A stretch of 64,000 nt of DNA from Epichloe hybrida (lineage: Eukaryota > Ascomycota > Sordariomycetes > Hypocreales > Clavicipitaceae), in NCBI GenBank assembly GCA_019022495.1, contig JAFEKR010000002.1, positions 868,001 to 932,000 on the forward strand, written 5' to 3'. Positions 10,343 to 23,278 of this stretch are shown one piece after another; within the stretch, counting starts at the first letter, position 1, and the number at the start of each line of letters is the position of its first letter. The position numbers and the translations under genes are program-made. Under the pieces are notes generated by a model. That model saw nothing but the letters and a program-made list of their open reading frames with translations, was not told the origin of the DNA and searched no databases.

Positions 10343-12520
10343 TCAATGGCCCCCATCACTCAGTCTCCCGATGAATTGAACTTCATCGGCCTGCCATTTC
10401 AGAGCTTGTCGCATTTTTTGGGAATACCGCTGCCTCTCCTCATCTTCCACTCCCGGTTTCGGGTTCGGAACCTCAAAGTCCTCTTCAGTAAACAGAGGCC
10501 ATGTTGTGAAGCTCACCATTCCAAGCTTTTCGCCAGTCCATAGTAAGACGTTGTCGTCGTTGAGTCTGTACTCGCCGTGCCTGGACTTGGTGGACACGAT
10601 CTTGCGCGCCATTTCATCCGAGGCGGGCATCGATGCGAATAGTGATGATGGTTCGTCAGCATCGCTGTGTCCGATCTTAATGTGTCGACATTCAGTCGAC
10701 CCATCACGCTCGAACCACTTGATGAAGCCAGAACCATCTGAGAATACTATCTTGCTGCCATGATTCGTGACGGACAAGATAGTGGACGAAGCAGCTGTCT
10801 GCCGGTTTTTCATGACCGAATTCTGCAATGCCGAGTTTTCGTCGTTGCCCGGTGCTGAAGCTGAACTGAGACCGTATATCTCGAGAGATCCCTTTGATTT
10901 GTATCCACCGCCAGCGATTAACGTCCTGCCCTGACTCTCCATCTTCATCTGAGCGACTCGTTCGGGTGGTACTTCAGCTTGTCGACGCACTTCGGTGTCG
11001 ACAGTGGAGAAGGGATACGGCAGTGCAGCCAAACTTTTAATGAGCGCCCCCGACCAGATCGATCCTACTATGGTGGGAAACTTCCGGCGGTCGTAGTGCA
11101 ATATGTTGGAGAATCGTCCAGACACATATACGTCGTTTGAAACGAGATCGTGCGAGCCAGGCTGAGGAAGGTGTAGAATGCTTATCGGAGTCGATTGCGA
11201 AAGGGGCGCATAGGGTTGAAGCGGCTTGCTGTCAAAGATGCCTTTAAAGATATTGCAATCATGGTATTGAGTCCCGTCTAGCCGCTCTACAGCATCACGG
11301 GTTGCCATGGATCTCGTGCGAAAGTCATGAAGATGAATGCCCAGCGAAGTACCCACAGTCAAGGGTACACCTTGATGTACTGCCGACAGACTTGTGATGG
11401 ACCACTCAAAAGACTCTCGACTGACTACTTGCAAGCGATGGAGGTCGACCTCGATTAGATCTAGCCAGTCAATAGTCAGTTTCTTGTAATCAAATATGAA
11501 GCTCATTCGGCATGAATGGCTCCTTTCTACAGCTGCAACTCACGACTTTGGACGGCGAAGAAGGCTCGGTGACTGTCGTTATTCACACTGACACACTCTG
11601 TGACACCAGTGTCAATCTTTTTTGACCTCTTGCTATTCTGGCTACCTGGGCCGTCAATGAAGAGAATGTCGGGTGCGCTTGTGGCAACGATGCGACCTTG
11701 TTGACCACGCGACCCCTTGACGTCCCATAAGCAGACAGATCCATCATCCAACGGTGAGACTGCGAGCATGGTGCCTTGACCGTCGTTTCCATCGTAAGGA
11801 CTGTAGAGGGCCAATCCTCGGGTCTCAATAATGGCCTCGAGACCTCCATCGCGGACCCGAGGAGCTTGGAGCCAATTGACACAAGTGGTGGCATGCCGTT
11901 GGATGTATTCATCATACCATGATACACGCTCGCCAGGAAATACGGGATCCCAATTCGCCATATCCTGGATGGCGCGCCGCCGACCGCTCATGACACAAGA
12001 GCTGAACCATCTCGCTGAGGTGATGTATCCGTGAGCAAGCAGCCAGACTCGTCAGACTGGCCATCCGATTGCATCGTATCATCTTGGGCATGGAGAGGGT
12101 CGACGATGACCGAACGGTAGAGGCTGCGACGAGCCTTGAGCGACTTGAGCCATGAGGACTCCTCGAAGCACAGGCGTTTCCACAGTTCATTGTCGAGACA
12201 GAGTTTTCGGAGCTTGTGCGATACGAGCTGCAGCCTTGTGATGTGGGAGGGCTCTAAATCTGCCCCACGTCGCCATGGTCGTGATCAGCCTGTTGTCTTT
12301 CTTGACGTGATACACACAGTGGGTGGGAAGTGCAGAACTGCGCGTGCATGCATGAAGGCGTGAACTTGTACGGAAAAGAGAAAAGACGGGAGAGACACAA
12401 TGCCATATCCGCGGGCCATATCCGCGGGTCGGAGGGAGGGCCAAGCTTACAATTAATGATCTGGAGGAGAATCTCATCCGGGAGCTCTCCCCATCGCGAA
12501 GGATCTTGGGTTGAGTCCAT
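10343..12520 (-). CDS. F-box protein with WD40-like beta-propeller C-terminus
   Basis: Exon 1 is 12520-12451 and encodes the first half of an F-box (GELPDEILLQIIN). A 191-bp intron (12450-12260) leads to exon 2, which completes it: YLEPSHITRLQLVSHKLRKL. Downstream, DMANWDPVFPGERVSWYDEY starts the repeat region and continues to 11544. An intron of 83 bp (11543-11461) joins AVQS to HLIEVDLHRLQVVSRESF, and the last exon runs to the stop at 10343. WD-like segments such as DDGSVCLWDVKG are visible. The junction between exon 2 and the propeller exon, somewhere in 12010-12100, is unresolved: the frames differ and the best donor (GTCTGA) is weak. F-box proteins present substrates to SCF ubiquitin ligases. 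Confidence 0.75.
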
Positions 12521-14372
12521 GGCTCATGGTGACGAGCAGGAGAGAGTGATACGAGAAACACCAGGAGTGAGAATGACACAAGAGGAGAAAGGATGGGGTG
12601 GTGCGAGGGAAGGAAGGAAGGTAATAAGGGGAAAGGCGCCTGTGCCTGCCTGTGCCTGCCTGTGCCTGCCTGCCTGGCTTGGGTAACACAAACACACGCA
12701 ACACACGCAACCTGGTGGGATCGGATCATGAACATCAAACCCTGCACGCCGAAGACGCCCGATTGACCATCGAGGAAGCTGATCGGCATCGGCATCGTGC
12801 TTCATTTTGAGCTCTCTCTCTCTCTCTCTCTTTCCCCCCCCCCCCCCTTCATTTATCATCTCTGACGGCTTGACTGCATGCGGCTGGTTCTAGCTGATCC
12901 ACCCCAGCAAAGGACGGAGAGAGGACCAGAACGGGACAAATATGAACCAGCCACGCCGAGTCGGCTGGCGCCATTGAAACCTTGACTTAATCCTCGGCCA
13001 AGGTCTGGAGCAGAACGTGGCCATGTCCATCTTGAACAGGAACAAGACGGCGATGATCTGGAGGGCGGGAGCCTCATCATCATTAGCGGGGGGGAGGGAC
13101 AAGGGAGGGGAAGGTTCTGACGTTGGCGAGACTTGATGTCTCAAGTGCTCATCGTCGTTGCTCCTCCATCCTTGGTCCTGCAAAATCCCGTTTGACTCCA
13201 CCCTGCCACGGCTTGATGATTCTTCTCGGCTGAGGCGCCGCTCAAGGCCATGCATGCACGGACCGATGCTGCACGGTGATCAGTGAGGGAAACTGAGAGG
13301 GTTGTACGGACTATTTGCTGATGCATACGGGTCCGTATACATATGGCTTCTCACTTCAATCGCTGCCGTTCTGTTTGCTGTGTGGGTGGTGCTATGGTGT
13401 GGCCGTGGCTCTAGTCTTGTCCACCGAGTCACTGACCTATCAACTAGATGCATGAATCCAACAAAGGGGCTTTGAACAACAACAGCCCGACGAATCAATT
13501 TGCGTTTCAAGACTTCCTCTGCCTGTCTACGGATCCGTACGGAGTACACGGAGTCTTCATTCGTGCTCGGGTGGAGCGTCCAGCATTTTGTTCGCGTCGA
13601 AGCGTCAAGTCACTCTTCATAGCCACGCCGCGTTGAGAGAAACACGTGGGATGTAAACAGACTGAGCACCTGGTGAGTTCGCGCTCGATAACTGGCGACT
13701 GTGAACCCTTGATGAGTCAATATTGGAGAATTTGGGTTCCAAGGATCTATGCTCTATGGATTCTAGTATTGACCAAAATAATTCCTTCTTTATGCCTGGG
13801 ACATAGCTAAGCAGTGGACTTGGAAGATCCCATGCTCTTTTAACAAATTCTTTAAAAACCAGAACTTACTCTATTTACGCTATATACTCCTAAAGCCCAT
13901 GCTCAAACTTGCCCAATGTTGTTCTATCATTGCTTGCACACGTGTCTTACTCCCGTGTGACTATGACTGTGAATGCTGCCGTGCTCTTCGATCCTGCTTC
14001 CCTCTCACCTCTTCCCTCTCACCTCACATCTCTTTGTCAACCTAACCCACCAGCCGCTTCACGGCAGTGTCAACAGATCCAATATACGACAGCTCACATT
14101 TTATGCAAATGTTGAGCTGCTCGAACGAGTGCTACTTGGACCTGCTGCCTCACTTCACTTTCACCAGCGACCAATAAACACCACTAACCGCACAACACCA
14201 GCTTGTTCTGGGCAACAGCTTGCGCAACAGCTTGCGCAATCTTACATGAACAATTGCGACTATCCAGGTACTTGACCAGCCCGTCCTGCACTAGAAAGGC
14301 AAGACTACCAACAACTCCGTGTGCTCCATCTCAACGGGGCCTCTTTTATGAACATGAGACCCGAATCAGGTG
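12521..14372. other. Intergenic region, repeats only
   Basis: Contains three TGTGCCTGCC units (12641-12670), a CT dinucleotide run (about 12812-12831) followed by a C run, and a CCGTACGGAGTAC word at 13535-13547. The part after 13900 is pyrimidine-rich and probably serves as promoter/leader for the next gene. No gene is supported. Confidence 0.55.
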
Positions 14373-16977
14373 ATGTATGCTCCCCCGTTGGAAAAAAAGA
14401 AGAAGGAAGAGAAGTGGGAAAGGCAGAGAAGAGAGAGAGAGAAACCTAATCAGCGACAACAGTCTTCCCAATGGAGCGACATCACCGAAGCCATCGCAAA
14501 TCGCAGACGCGACACCCACAAAAAGCAGTCAACGCACCTGCAGAATCCATTCTCCGACCCCAAATACGAAGATGAAGTGATCCAACTACGCAGTCTCGAG
14601 GCTTTGAACGCTTCCAGATCAGAGCCCGCCCCCGATGATTTCGTCTCGGAGCATCCATCGTGGGCATCATGTCCCCGACGCAGCCAAACAGCACGCTACT
14701 TGAAGCCAGCGTTTCACGACGAAGACGAAGAAGTCACTGATTCAGACGTCGAGCTGACCGATGCCGACACGGACGCGGCCATCGTCATCCCACACGCCGA
14801 GTTGCGTCCCGGCCTACCATTTCCGCAGCCACAAGTGCAGAATCAGAATCAGAATTTCTCACAGCGCCGAAACACACACGATCCCCAATCATATACTCTC
14901 GCCAGCCCCCGAGCTGCCAAGCTCGTGACGCTCCAGAGGGTCGACCCAGCCTGTCTCCGCGCATCGAGCATCTACGAAGACGACGTCGAGCCTCGAGGTT
15001 CTCACGCCATCTGCACCACCACCACCACCAGCAGCCTTGCTGGGAGGGGAGGAGGGCCCAGTAAGAGACGTCCAGCCACGCTGGGCTTCGATCGCAGAAC
15101 CGCATGCGGTGAACTCATGGCCAGCAACTCAAAATCATCGAGCCACGCCAGCGCGGATCCGTTCCGGTTCGACGGCGACAGGTACTCGCCCTTTCTGAAA
15201 CCCTCTGCCGAGCGAGAAATCAGCAGAGCTCTATACCGCGACGATAGCAATCTCACAGCCACCCCCAACTCGCCCACCACCGACGGAGCAGCTCATCCCC
15301 GCCCGTCACAGACGGAGAAACACGGCCAGCCGGGCTCGTTCTACGACCACGCCGCCATTCAGTCGACTTAGAAGGTCGAGAATGCGGTCAAGGTCCCCGT
15401 CATCAAGCAAGCTGATCTTCGGGCCACGTCAGACGAGCACCCTCTCTCGCAGCTCGACGCCCTGGTCACCGGCCAGACTGAGAGGCACCACGCAGACGGA
15501 GATTGGCAGACCGTGACCACGGAACAGACCCGTCCGCGGGCACTGGAGCTCACATTCGGAGACGTTGGCAGCAGTCTCGCCGATGTATCCGACGGATCAG
15601 AGTACGAGTTCGATGAATTCGTCGGCGCAAACGCAGAGTCTCGGTCCGCCCGTGACCAGCCACGGGCCTGCGGCGGCACGAAGCACGCTTCGCGGGCGCA
15701 CCCTTCAAACGCCGTTTCCATTCGCACAGACCATCTGCGCCAAAGCCATCAGAAACATCATCGACGTCCTGCCCGGGCAGCAGCCGCGATTCGCCACCTC
15801 AGCAGCCGCTTCTCCCTCGAGATCAAGCCCAGACACCCTACATCACGCAAGCCCATCTCCAGCTACGCAAGCTTGGACTCGGATATCAACCAAGAACAGT
15901 ATCAGACGGGCTCATCAGATGGTCGTCATGCCGGCCATCACGGCGCCAAATCATCACCATCATACCGCAGAGACAACTGGCCAGTATCTGCACTCCGACT
16001 CGATTCGCAGGAGATACTGGGCCACGGAACTCACCACGACGACGACGGCGCGCACCATTAATCCTGGGACTTTGCACACCACTACAGCACGCTGACCAAC
16101 ACGAGCCTTCCTCGGTTCCCGTTTCCCCTCATCAGTCTCCCCGAAGCGGCTGCCCTGCAGTCCCAGCGCCGCGAGAGGGGCGAAGAAGATCATTCGGATC
16201 CTGGCCCGGCCTTTGCCGCCAAAGCACGCTCCTGCACCATCAGCACTGTTTCCACCAACGGACCCAATACGCCCGGCTCGCCGACAGTTGATTCTTCGTG
16301 GTTGACGAGGCCGAAGCAGGCTTATTACCGTCAGCAGGATCGAGCGCAAACACTCCGTAAGTATCGTCGCTCCCATTCATGCCTCGAATGAAGAAAAAAA
16401 AAAAGAAAAGAAAAAAAAAAAGCGACTATTGACAAAGATGAAAACAGCGTACCATGCCCAGGGACACCACCGCTCTTCCGACATCTTAGACCAAGACCCC
16501 CACGGCTCATTCTTCCGCACATCCGTCCCCAACAGCACTTCTCTCCTCAGCGCGCGCTTCTTCCGCCTAAGCGGCTTCTCAGCACGCACGCGAGAGCGTC
16601 GCGCGCAGCTCCGACCCGTCCCTTCCGCCCAGCAGCGCTACTTCAACGACCATAGCTTCTTCACGCCCTCCCAGACGGACCTCATTCGTTCCGCGAGAGA
16701 GGACATCTTGTACCGTCGCCGCCATCGCGCCGAGGACGATCAGCCCCAGCGGCTGATATTCATAGCCATATTGGTCCTGACCATCTTCTTCCCGCTGATA
16801 GGACTACTGGCGCTATGTGGCAAGTTTGACGGGACCATCGCATGGTATGCTCGCGGCGAGAGGGCGTGCCTGACGAGGGAGCAGAGGGGCACGCTGAAGC
16901 AGCAGCTTTTGGTCGAGGCATTTCTGTATCCGGCATTGATCATTGCTCTTTCTGTCTACTATTCTGTTCATAAGTGA
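14373..16977 (+). pseudogene. Large fungal C-tail-anchored protein, frame interrupted by two in-frame stops
   Basis: One frame runs from ATG 14373 to 16356, then a 91-bp intron (16357-16447) and a last exon to 16977, 837 codons in all. It carries TAG at 15369-15371 and TAA at 16059-16061. Coding character continues after each stop in the same frame: ADGDWQTVTTEQ and YEFDEFVG follow the first, and SWDFAHHYSTLTNTSLPRF the second. The N-terminal part (WSDITEAIANRRRDTH) and the tail (FHTPS-like region, AREDILYRRRHR, then two membrane segments LIFIAILVLTIFFPLIGLLA and ALIIALSVYYSVHK) match a conserved Sordariomycete family of unknown function. Both stops could arise by C:G to T:A changes. I found no splice pair that removes either stop and keeps frame. 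A decayed gene or sequence error are both possible. Confidence 0.6.
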
Positions 16978-17329
16978 GGGGGGTTATCAAGATTCAGATT
17001 CCGGGGTAGGGTTGGTGAGGCGCCGGGGAGAGAAGGGGAGGGGGGGGGGATCTTTTCTGATGTTGGGAGACAAATTTTGACTTGTTGGAATCGTTGTTAT
17101 ATCAACTTGGGTACACAGAGTATCAGATCACTTTTCTTTTTTTCTTTAGGGGGTCCGGACATGGCGTTTATACAACTCTGGTCAGTTTCCGAAAATGAAT
17201 TTTTTTTTTGATGAAACACTATGATATCACTTGTGTCTTCCTTTAAGAGTCCCTAGTTTCGCACAACAAGGTACGACCATTCCGGTCTAGGTCCTCGAAC
17301 AGAGAAACATGTTCATGGCGGCTGATTGA
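16978..17329. other. Convergent intergenic region
   Basis: Lies between the stop-interrupted gene and the 82-residue protein gene. It has G-rich and T-rich runs and no gene. Confidence 0.6.
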
Positions 17330-17718
17330 TTACTTGCCGGAACTACTGTTTCCGGAGCCAGATGAGTACGAGGCACCGTTGGGAGCAGTGTACGTGGAGG
17401 CCCCGGCGCCGTTGTTGTGGTAAGTGCTTCCGTTGGGGTTGGAGTAGTAGTACGATCCGTCACTACGGCAGGTAAGCACGATTCCCTACTTGCCCCAATG
17501 TGGAAAGGGGTGAATGGTGAGCATACGTGTTGGAATAATGGTACGAATTGGAGTTGGAGGCACCGCTTCCGTAGTCACGAGCACAGTAGTGGTTGCCCTG
17601 TGATGGCCGTGTCAGTCTATTCCGAACATGGAAGATGGATGGGGAGGTGTAGGAGGAGGGGGTTTGTGCGGACCTGGCTGTTGGTGCCGGAGCTCTTGTA
17701 TCTGTATCCTTCGGGCAT
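17330..17718 (-). CDS. Conserved small Tyr/Asn/Ser-rich fungal protein, 82 residues
   Basis: Three exons, 17718-17674, 17597-17527 and 17462-17330, with introns of 76 and 64 bp, encode 82 residues. The start is MPEGYRYKSSGTNSQ; exon 2 encodes GNHYCARDYGSGASNSNSYH; exon 3 encodes YYYSNPNGSTYHNNG and ends in SSGSGNSSSGK. Composition is dominated by Gly, Ser, Asn and Tyr with a single Cys. I recognise the MPEGY...SSGTNSQGNHYC...SNPNGSTYH pattern as a small protein found widely in ascomycetes, with no function known to me. There is no signal peptide. A decayed copy lies about 1 kb upstream on the same strand. Confidence 0.82.
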
Positions 17719-18689
17719 GGTGGTGGTGGTGGTGGTGGTGACTTGTCAGGTTGGAAAATGTCAAGATCCGCGCGCGCCAAGAGGGCTGGTGGGTATGTGC
17801 TATGTAGATTTGATGGGTGGTGAATGAGGTAGCTGATGGGGGGGGGAGAAGAGAAGATGGCTCTGGAGGAGCAGAAGGAGGGGGGCCATTATATATGTGT
17901 TTATCTCGATATCGACTGGGGAGGCATGATATTGAGGGCAGATCCATTGGCATGGGTTTGCAACAAAACGCCGCGTCAATTGGCTGAGAGGGAAATTGGC
18001 CTTCATGATTCATGGCGTGATATGGAAGCAAGTCGGTGGGGCATGAATGGCTTCAACGGGGGAGGGTAGTATTGGCAGGTTGAATCGTTGCACGCAGATG
18101 GATGGCAATGAATCGAACCAGAGTGAAGGTGCTGTTCTCGACTTTCTCGACACCTTGGAAGAGACGACGGATTTACAGTCCAAAGTGGACTGACTCTAAG
18201 CAACCATCGCTCGTTCGGTTGCCGTCCCCCATAATAGCAAGTTGTTGTCCATCTCATGACTCGTGAGCACTTCCAGATGATCTTGCCCAATGGCGGATAC
18301 ATCGTCTATGACGAATAACATGCGTATGTGACCGTGTTAGGCAAGCTGAAGATGCACGTAGCCAAACGCGATAACGCACACGAAGAAGCATATGATTTTC
18401 ACTTAGACTGCTCTCTCTATAAAAGAGGAGCTTTTCTCCTTCCATTTGTATGACAGAGGATAGCTTCAAGTCCCCCTTTTCTCTTCATCATCCTGCTAGG
18501 GGACATCCTTTCCCAAAAGCACTCCTTGACATCTGCTGCAGATTTGGTTGCTCGATAGATGCAATGTAGCGCAATGTATCGTCCAGCTCCCGTCAACACG
18601 ACAGCAAAAAGTACAAGGACAAAAGCACGTGCTACACGTGCGTTAGATGGCTGACCCCTCCTGGCTAACGCTTCCGCTGCCTCCATATC
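17719..18689. other. Intergenic region upstream of the 82-residue protein gene
   Basis: Contains a CACCACC-type tract near 17720-17740 next to the start codon and otherwise nothing I recognise. Confidence 0.5.
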
Positions 18690-19050
18690 CTGAAGGATAT
18701 TTTGGCACCACCTGGGGAGGTGTACGTAGAACCCCCCCTTTCTGTCCGTCATTGTGGTATGTATGTGCTGCCGTTTGGGTTGGATTAATAGAAGTATCCA
18801 CCTCTACATTGATCCAGATACTGGTTTAAGTAACTTGGCGTACTAACACGTGGTGACTTGCGTGTTTCAATAATTGAAGGAAGTTGGAAGTTTTGGTTTT
18901 TGACATTGTCTCCGTCGTCACGGGCACAATAAGTGGTCTCCATACATCCAGTGAACGAGTATGGAGATTTCCTTTCTATTACACCAGCGTGTCCGAGCAC
19001 GAACCTCCCTATTTGTGCCGCAACTTTTGATCTTGTAGTCGTTCGACGTG
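18690..19050 (-). pseudogene. Decayed tandem paralogue of the 82-residue Tyr/Asn/Ser-rich protein
   Basis: All three exons of the neighbouring intact gene can be recognised in order. First, at about 19050-19009, YKIKSCGTNR corresponds to YRYKSSGTNS, with ACG where the start ATG should be. Next, at about 18936-18850, TTYCARDDGDN corresponds to NHYCARDYGSG. Last, at about 18800-18697, GYFY, a TAA stop, then SNPNGSTY and GGSTYTSPGG correspond to exon 3. Intron positions agree. The copy is disabled by loss of the start, the in-frame TAA and a 4-base ATAC duplication (about 18759-18767 region) that shifts the frame. It is a clear relic of a tandem duplication. Confidence 0.8.
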
Positions 19051-20728
19051 GGGCTTGTAATGTAAAATGCGGTTGTTCCATCTGTCACAAGTCGCACTTG
19101 GCCCACCCATATATCTGGACAATGAGGTACATGTACATATACTTCGTACAGAGGACACATACAAGCATATATGACCAAAAGTAGAAGGTAAGGCGAGGTG
19201 GTGCTGGCGTAACTAGTCGTCCGTCAAGCGAGATGACGCGGGAGATTATTATCACATAAAGGGGGTGGGACTTCAATTGCCGAGTTACAGCCAGCATGTT
19301 ACGTTTTTTCTGAAGAATATGCCAGCCGCTCCACTCTGTACTGCAATTCGCCCTAGATTAACACAGCCAGCGTGTATTCGGATTAGCGTTTCGTATGCGT
19401 TTGGCTCTTTGCGGAGTACCGGGTGCAGGACGTGCTTGGAAAGGGTAAATTTTGGCTACTGAAACGAATGAGTCCTGTTCCATTCAGTGTGTGGTCCGAC
19501 ATCAGTAGCAAGTTTTCAGAAGAGAATAGCATGGCAGTCAGGGGCACTGAGGAAACCATTTGAACGTATGAGATGTACGGAGTCTCGGACAAGGCCAAGG
19601 CGCAGCGTTACACTGAACAGACAGAGCGCAGCGATGAAAAATGTCTCGAGTCCAGGGTGCTCAGGGCCTGATCCTGATGGTGAACGAATTCTTCAGTGCC
19701 CGGTACTTGATTATTTACCACGTGGCTGTGACTTACCCTTGTACTCAGGCGAACGCGTAGATCGTGAATCTCTATTTGTATAGATAGTCCCGATTTTGGA
19801 TAGACTCGAAGTGAGCTCATTCCGCAAGCTGAAGTCGGCGAAAAGTAAAGGCAGCCAAAGGGGATTTTTGAGGTGTGGATTACACGAGAATGCCAAAGTA
19901 CGGACTGGATCAGGCCAGAGACAGATATGCCCTCCGTTGGAACCTACCTCGGCCAAGCTGCCTGAGAGGCTGAGAGCTGACATGGCGCGCTTAGGCTTGC
20001 AGGCACACGAAGGATCAGACAGGTTCAATACCGGTAGACAGTTCCGGAATCCACATCGACGACCCTACGGGTGTTTCCCAACGGCCAAGATAGGTAAGGC
20101 TTTCCCCATGTCAGCCAGTTGGAGGCAAGTCCGCCATCGGGATGCATGTGCCGCAAACCCAGGTTTCGAGTGGCGTGGACTCTGGAGATGCGAGCAAGTC
20201 CACATCGCTCGGGGAATTTCATGCTCAACGTACTATACAATTTTGGCGGCAGTTTTGCATGCTAAACGATGCATAATAGCCCGATATATTTTCCGAGGGA
20301 GGGTGCTATCAGTTTGAGCCATGTTGATGGAATAGTCTGCGTGACATCTGTCAAGAATCAAGATTCCATCCCATCACGAGATCCGCCGTATACCTGATAT
20401 ATTAGGCCACAATTCCTTCCAAAACCAGACTAGCGAATTTTCAAGACCCTTCTCCAGCTCGGTTACCCCACCTCACCTTGTGTGGGTGGCCGGCCGGCCA
20501 AAACAAGTGAGCGCGAAAAAAAGTTCTCGTTGGAGTGGCCCGAAAAAAATTCACAAAATTTTTGGCTGGGGACCTAAAGAATTTCTTTCTACACCGATAG
20601 AAACCCCACTACTGTTTGTTCGCCATTCCTCCCTCTCACAATCTCTCCTCTTCCCCATCCTCTTTCAGTCGTCGATCTCGACACCAAATAATTCCTCTCC
20701 CCCCTTCCCTTTCCAGACATATTTCAAC
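19051..20728. other. Intergenic region, probable Hsp70 promoter at right end
   Basis: The longest frame (19796-20317) starts with TTG and resembles nothing. The last 150 bp are rich in CT/CCTC and look like a strong-gene leader ahead of the Hsp70 start. Confidence 0.5.
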
Positions 20729-21585
20729 ATGGCGGACGAAGTTTACGACGGTGCCATTGGTATAGATTTGGGTACGTACACTTACCTTATCCGTGCCCTT
20801 GGCCGAATTGAGGTTCCTTTTCATGATGATGATGATGAGAGGGCTGCCGCCGTCGGCGGACCTGGAATATCCCAGTCTCTTGGTGCCCACAAGGAATTTT
20901 CATCGCGCTTTACGACGAGAAAAACGTCGAATCACTAACAACTTATCCCAGGTACCACCTACTCTTGTGTGGCCACCTACGAGGGTACCAATGTTGAGAT
21001 CATTGCCAACGAGCAGGGTTCTTTCACCACCCCTTCTTTCGTTTCCTTTACCGACAAGGAGCGTCTGATCGGTGATGCTGCCAAAAACAATGCTGCCATG
21101 AACCCTAAGAACACCGTCTTCGATGCCAAGTGAGTGCCCAGCTCCCGAACAGGACCGCCCCCGATTGCGTTCCATGGGCTTAGACGCGCTGCGGAAACTT
21201 CTATCGAAAAGGTGTCTAACAATCTCGTCACAGGCGTCTGATTGGTCGCCGCTTCGATGACCCTACTGTCAAGAAGGACATCGAGTCTTGGCCCTTCACC
21301 ATTGTTGACGACAATGGTTCGCCCAAGATTGAGGTTGAGTACCTTGGCGAGAAGAAGCAGTTCTCCGCTCAGGAGATCTCTTCCATGGTCCTCCTCAAGG
21401 TACGAACAATTTCTCATGCCACCATGCGGCCAACCATGATGCGGGGTTTTCACACAATTTTGCGTTGAATGTCGCACGAGCGGCCAATGCTGACTACATG
21501 GATAGATGAAGGAGATTGCCGAGACCAAGCTTGGCAAGAAGGTTGAGAAGGCCGTCATCACCGTCCCCGCCTACTTCAACGACAA

Positions 21586-21618
<33 letters not shown>

Positions 21619-23278
21619 TTCTGGTCTCAATGTTCTCCGTATCATTAACGAGCCCACCGCCGCCGCCATTGCCTACGGTCTGGGCTCTGGCAAGTCTGAG
21701 AAGGAGCGCAACGTCCTGATCTACGATCTTGGTGGTGGTACTTTCGATGTGTCTCTTCTCAACATCCAGGGTGGTGTCTTCACTGTCAAGGCTACCGCTG
21801 GTGACACCCATCTGGGTGGTCAGGATTTCGACACCAACTTGCTCGACTACTGCAAGAAAGAGTTCACCCGCAAGTCCAAGAAGGATATGAGCGGTGATGC
21901 TCGTGCCCTGCGAAGACTTCGAACTGCTTGCGAGCGTGCCAAGCGTACCTTGTCCAGCGGTGCCCAGGCCACCATCGAGATTGACTCCCTCTTCGATGGT
22001 GAGGACTTCACCATGACCATCACCCGTGCTCGTTTCGAAGACTTGAACGCCAAGGCTTTCTCTGGCACCCTTGAGCCTGTCGCTCAGGTTCTCAAGGATG
22101 CTGGCATCGAGAAGTCCAAGGTTGACGAGATCGTCTTGGTTGGTGGTTCTACCCGTATTCCCAAGATCCAGAAGCTTCTGTCCGATTTCTTTGACGGTAA
22201 GAAGCTTGAGAAGAGCATCAACCCCGATGAGGCCGTTGCCTACGGTGCTGCCGTCCAGGCTGGTATCCTCTCTGGCAAGGCTACCTCTGCTGAGACTGCC
22301 GACCTTCTCCTGCTCGATGTCTGCCCCCTGTCTCTCGGTGTAGCCATGGAGGGCAATATTTTTGCCGTAGTGTTGCCAAGGTTTGTGCTTTCCCGTCGCT
22401 CAGGAGATCACTGTTGCATTGAGCTAACACAGAACAGAGGCACAACCGTACCGTCAATCAAGAAGAGGTGAGCTACTGCGTTGCACCTGGTGGGCCCTTG
22501 GAACACGGAGGGCGTGCTTGGTATTACAACAAGTGCGATACAGCGTTGAAGTTGGAAAGGAGCCCTCGGGCCCATCTTTTCCTAATCAGGAGCCAGCCCT
22601 AAGCTCGACTTCGCAATGAACTTTGGCTACCATCCACCCTTGCTACTACACCACACCATTTCACCTACACTTTGTTGGTGGAGTTCCAACAACATCGTAC
22701 ACAGCTGCTAATGACTCTTCAATAGAACATTCACCACCGTTGCCGACAACCAGCAGACTGTTCAGTTCCCCGTCTACCAGGGTGAGCGTGTCAACTGTGA
22801 GGACAATACCTCTCTGGGAGAGTTCACCCTTGCTCCCATTCCCCCCATGCGTGCCGGTGAGGCCGTCCTCGAGTGTGTCTTCGAGGTCGATGTCAATGGT
22901 ATCTTGAAGGTCACTGCCACCGAGAAGACCTCTGGCCGCAGCGCCAATATCACCATTGCCAACTCTGTCGGCAAACTGTCCACCGCTGAGATCGAGAAGA
23001 TGATCACTGATGCCGAGGCTTTCAAGAGCAACGACGAGGCTTTCAGCAAGCGATTTGAAGCGAAGCAGCAGCTCGAGTCTTACATTGGTCGCGTTGAGGA
23101 GATTGTCACCGACCCTACTCTGTCTCTCAAGCTCAAGCGTGGTCAGAAGGAGAAGATTGAACAGACCATCTCCGAGGCTATGGCTACTCTCGAGATCACT
23201 GACAGTTCTGCCGAAGAGCTGAAGAAACAAGAACTCGCCCTCAAGCGTCTTGTCACCAAGGCAATGGCCTCCCGATAA
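20729..23278 (+). CDS. ssb1: Ribosome-associated Hsp70 chaperone, Ssb type
   Basis: Six exons, 20729-20771, 20952-21129, 21234-21399, 21506-22380, 22438-22467 and 22726-23278, give 614 residues, the length of yeast Ssb1/2. Introns are 180, 104, 106, 57 and 258 bp; exon 5 is only 30 bp and restores [10 protein letters not shown]. The ATPase domain shows [15 protein letters not shown], the phosphate loop [14 protein letters not shown] and the adenosine motif [13 protein letters not shown]. The substrate domain holds [20 protein letters not shown]. The C-terminus ends in [11 protein letters not shown] and lacks EEVD or HDEL, as expected for Ssb rather than cytosolic Ssa or ER BiP. Ssb binds nascent chains at the ribosome with the RAC complex. 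Confidence 0.96.

Noticed and set aside
15565..16095. Alternative +1 frame across the stop-interrupted gene
   Set aside because: Conserved blocks before and after (YEFDEFVG and WDFAHHYSTLT) lie in the other frame, so this frame is a shadow of low-complexity DNA.
19796..20317. 173-codon plus-strand frame upstream of Hsp70
   Set aside because: The start is TTG, composition is erratic and no family is recognised; likely chance.
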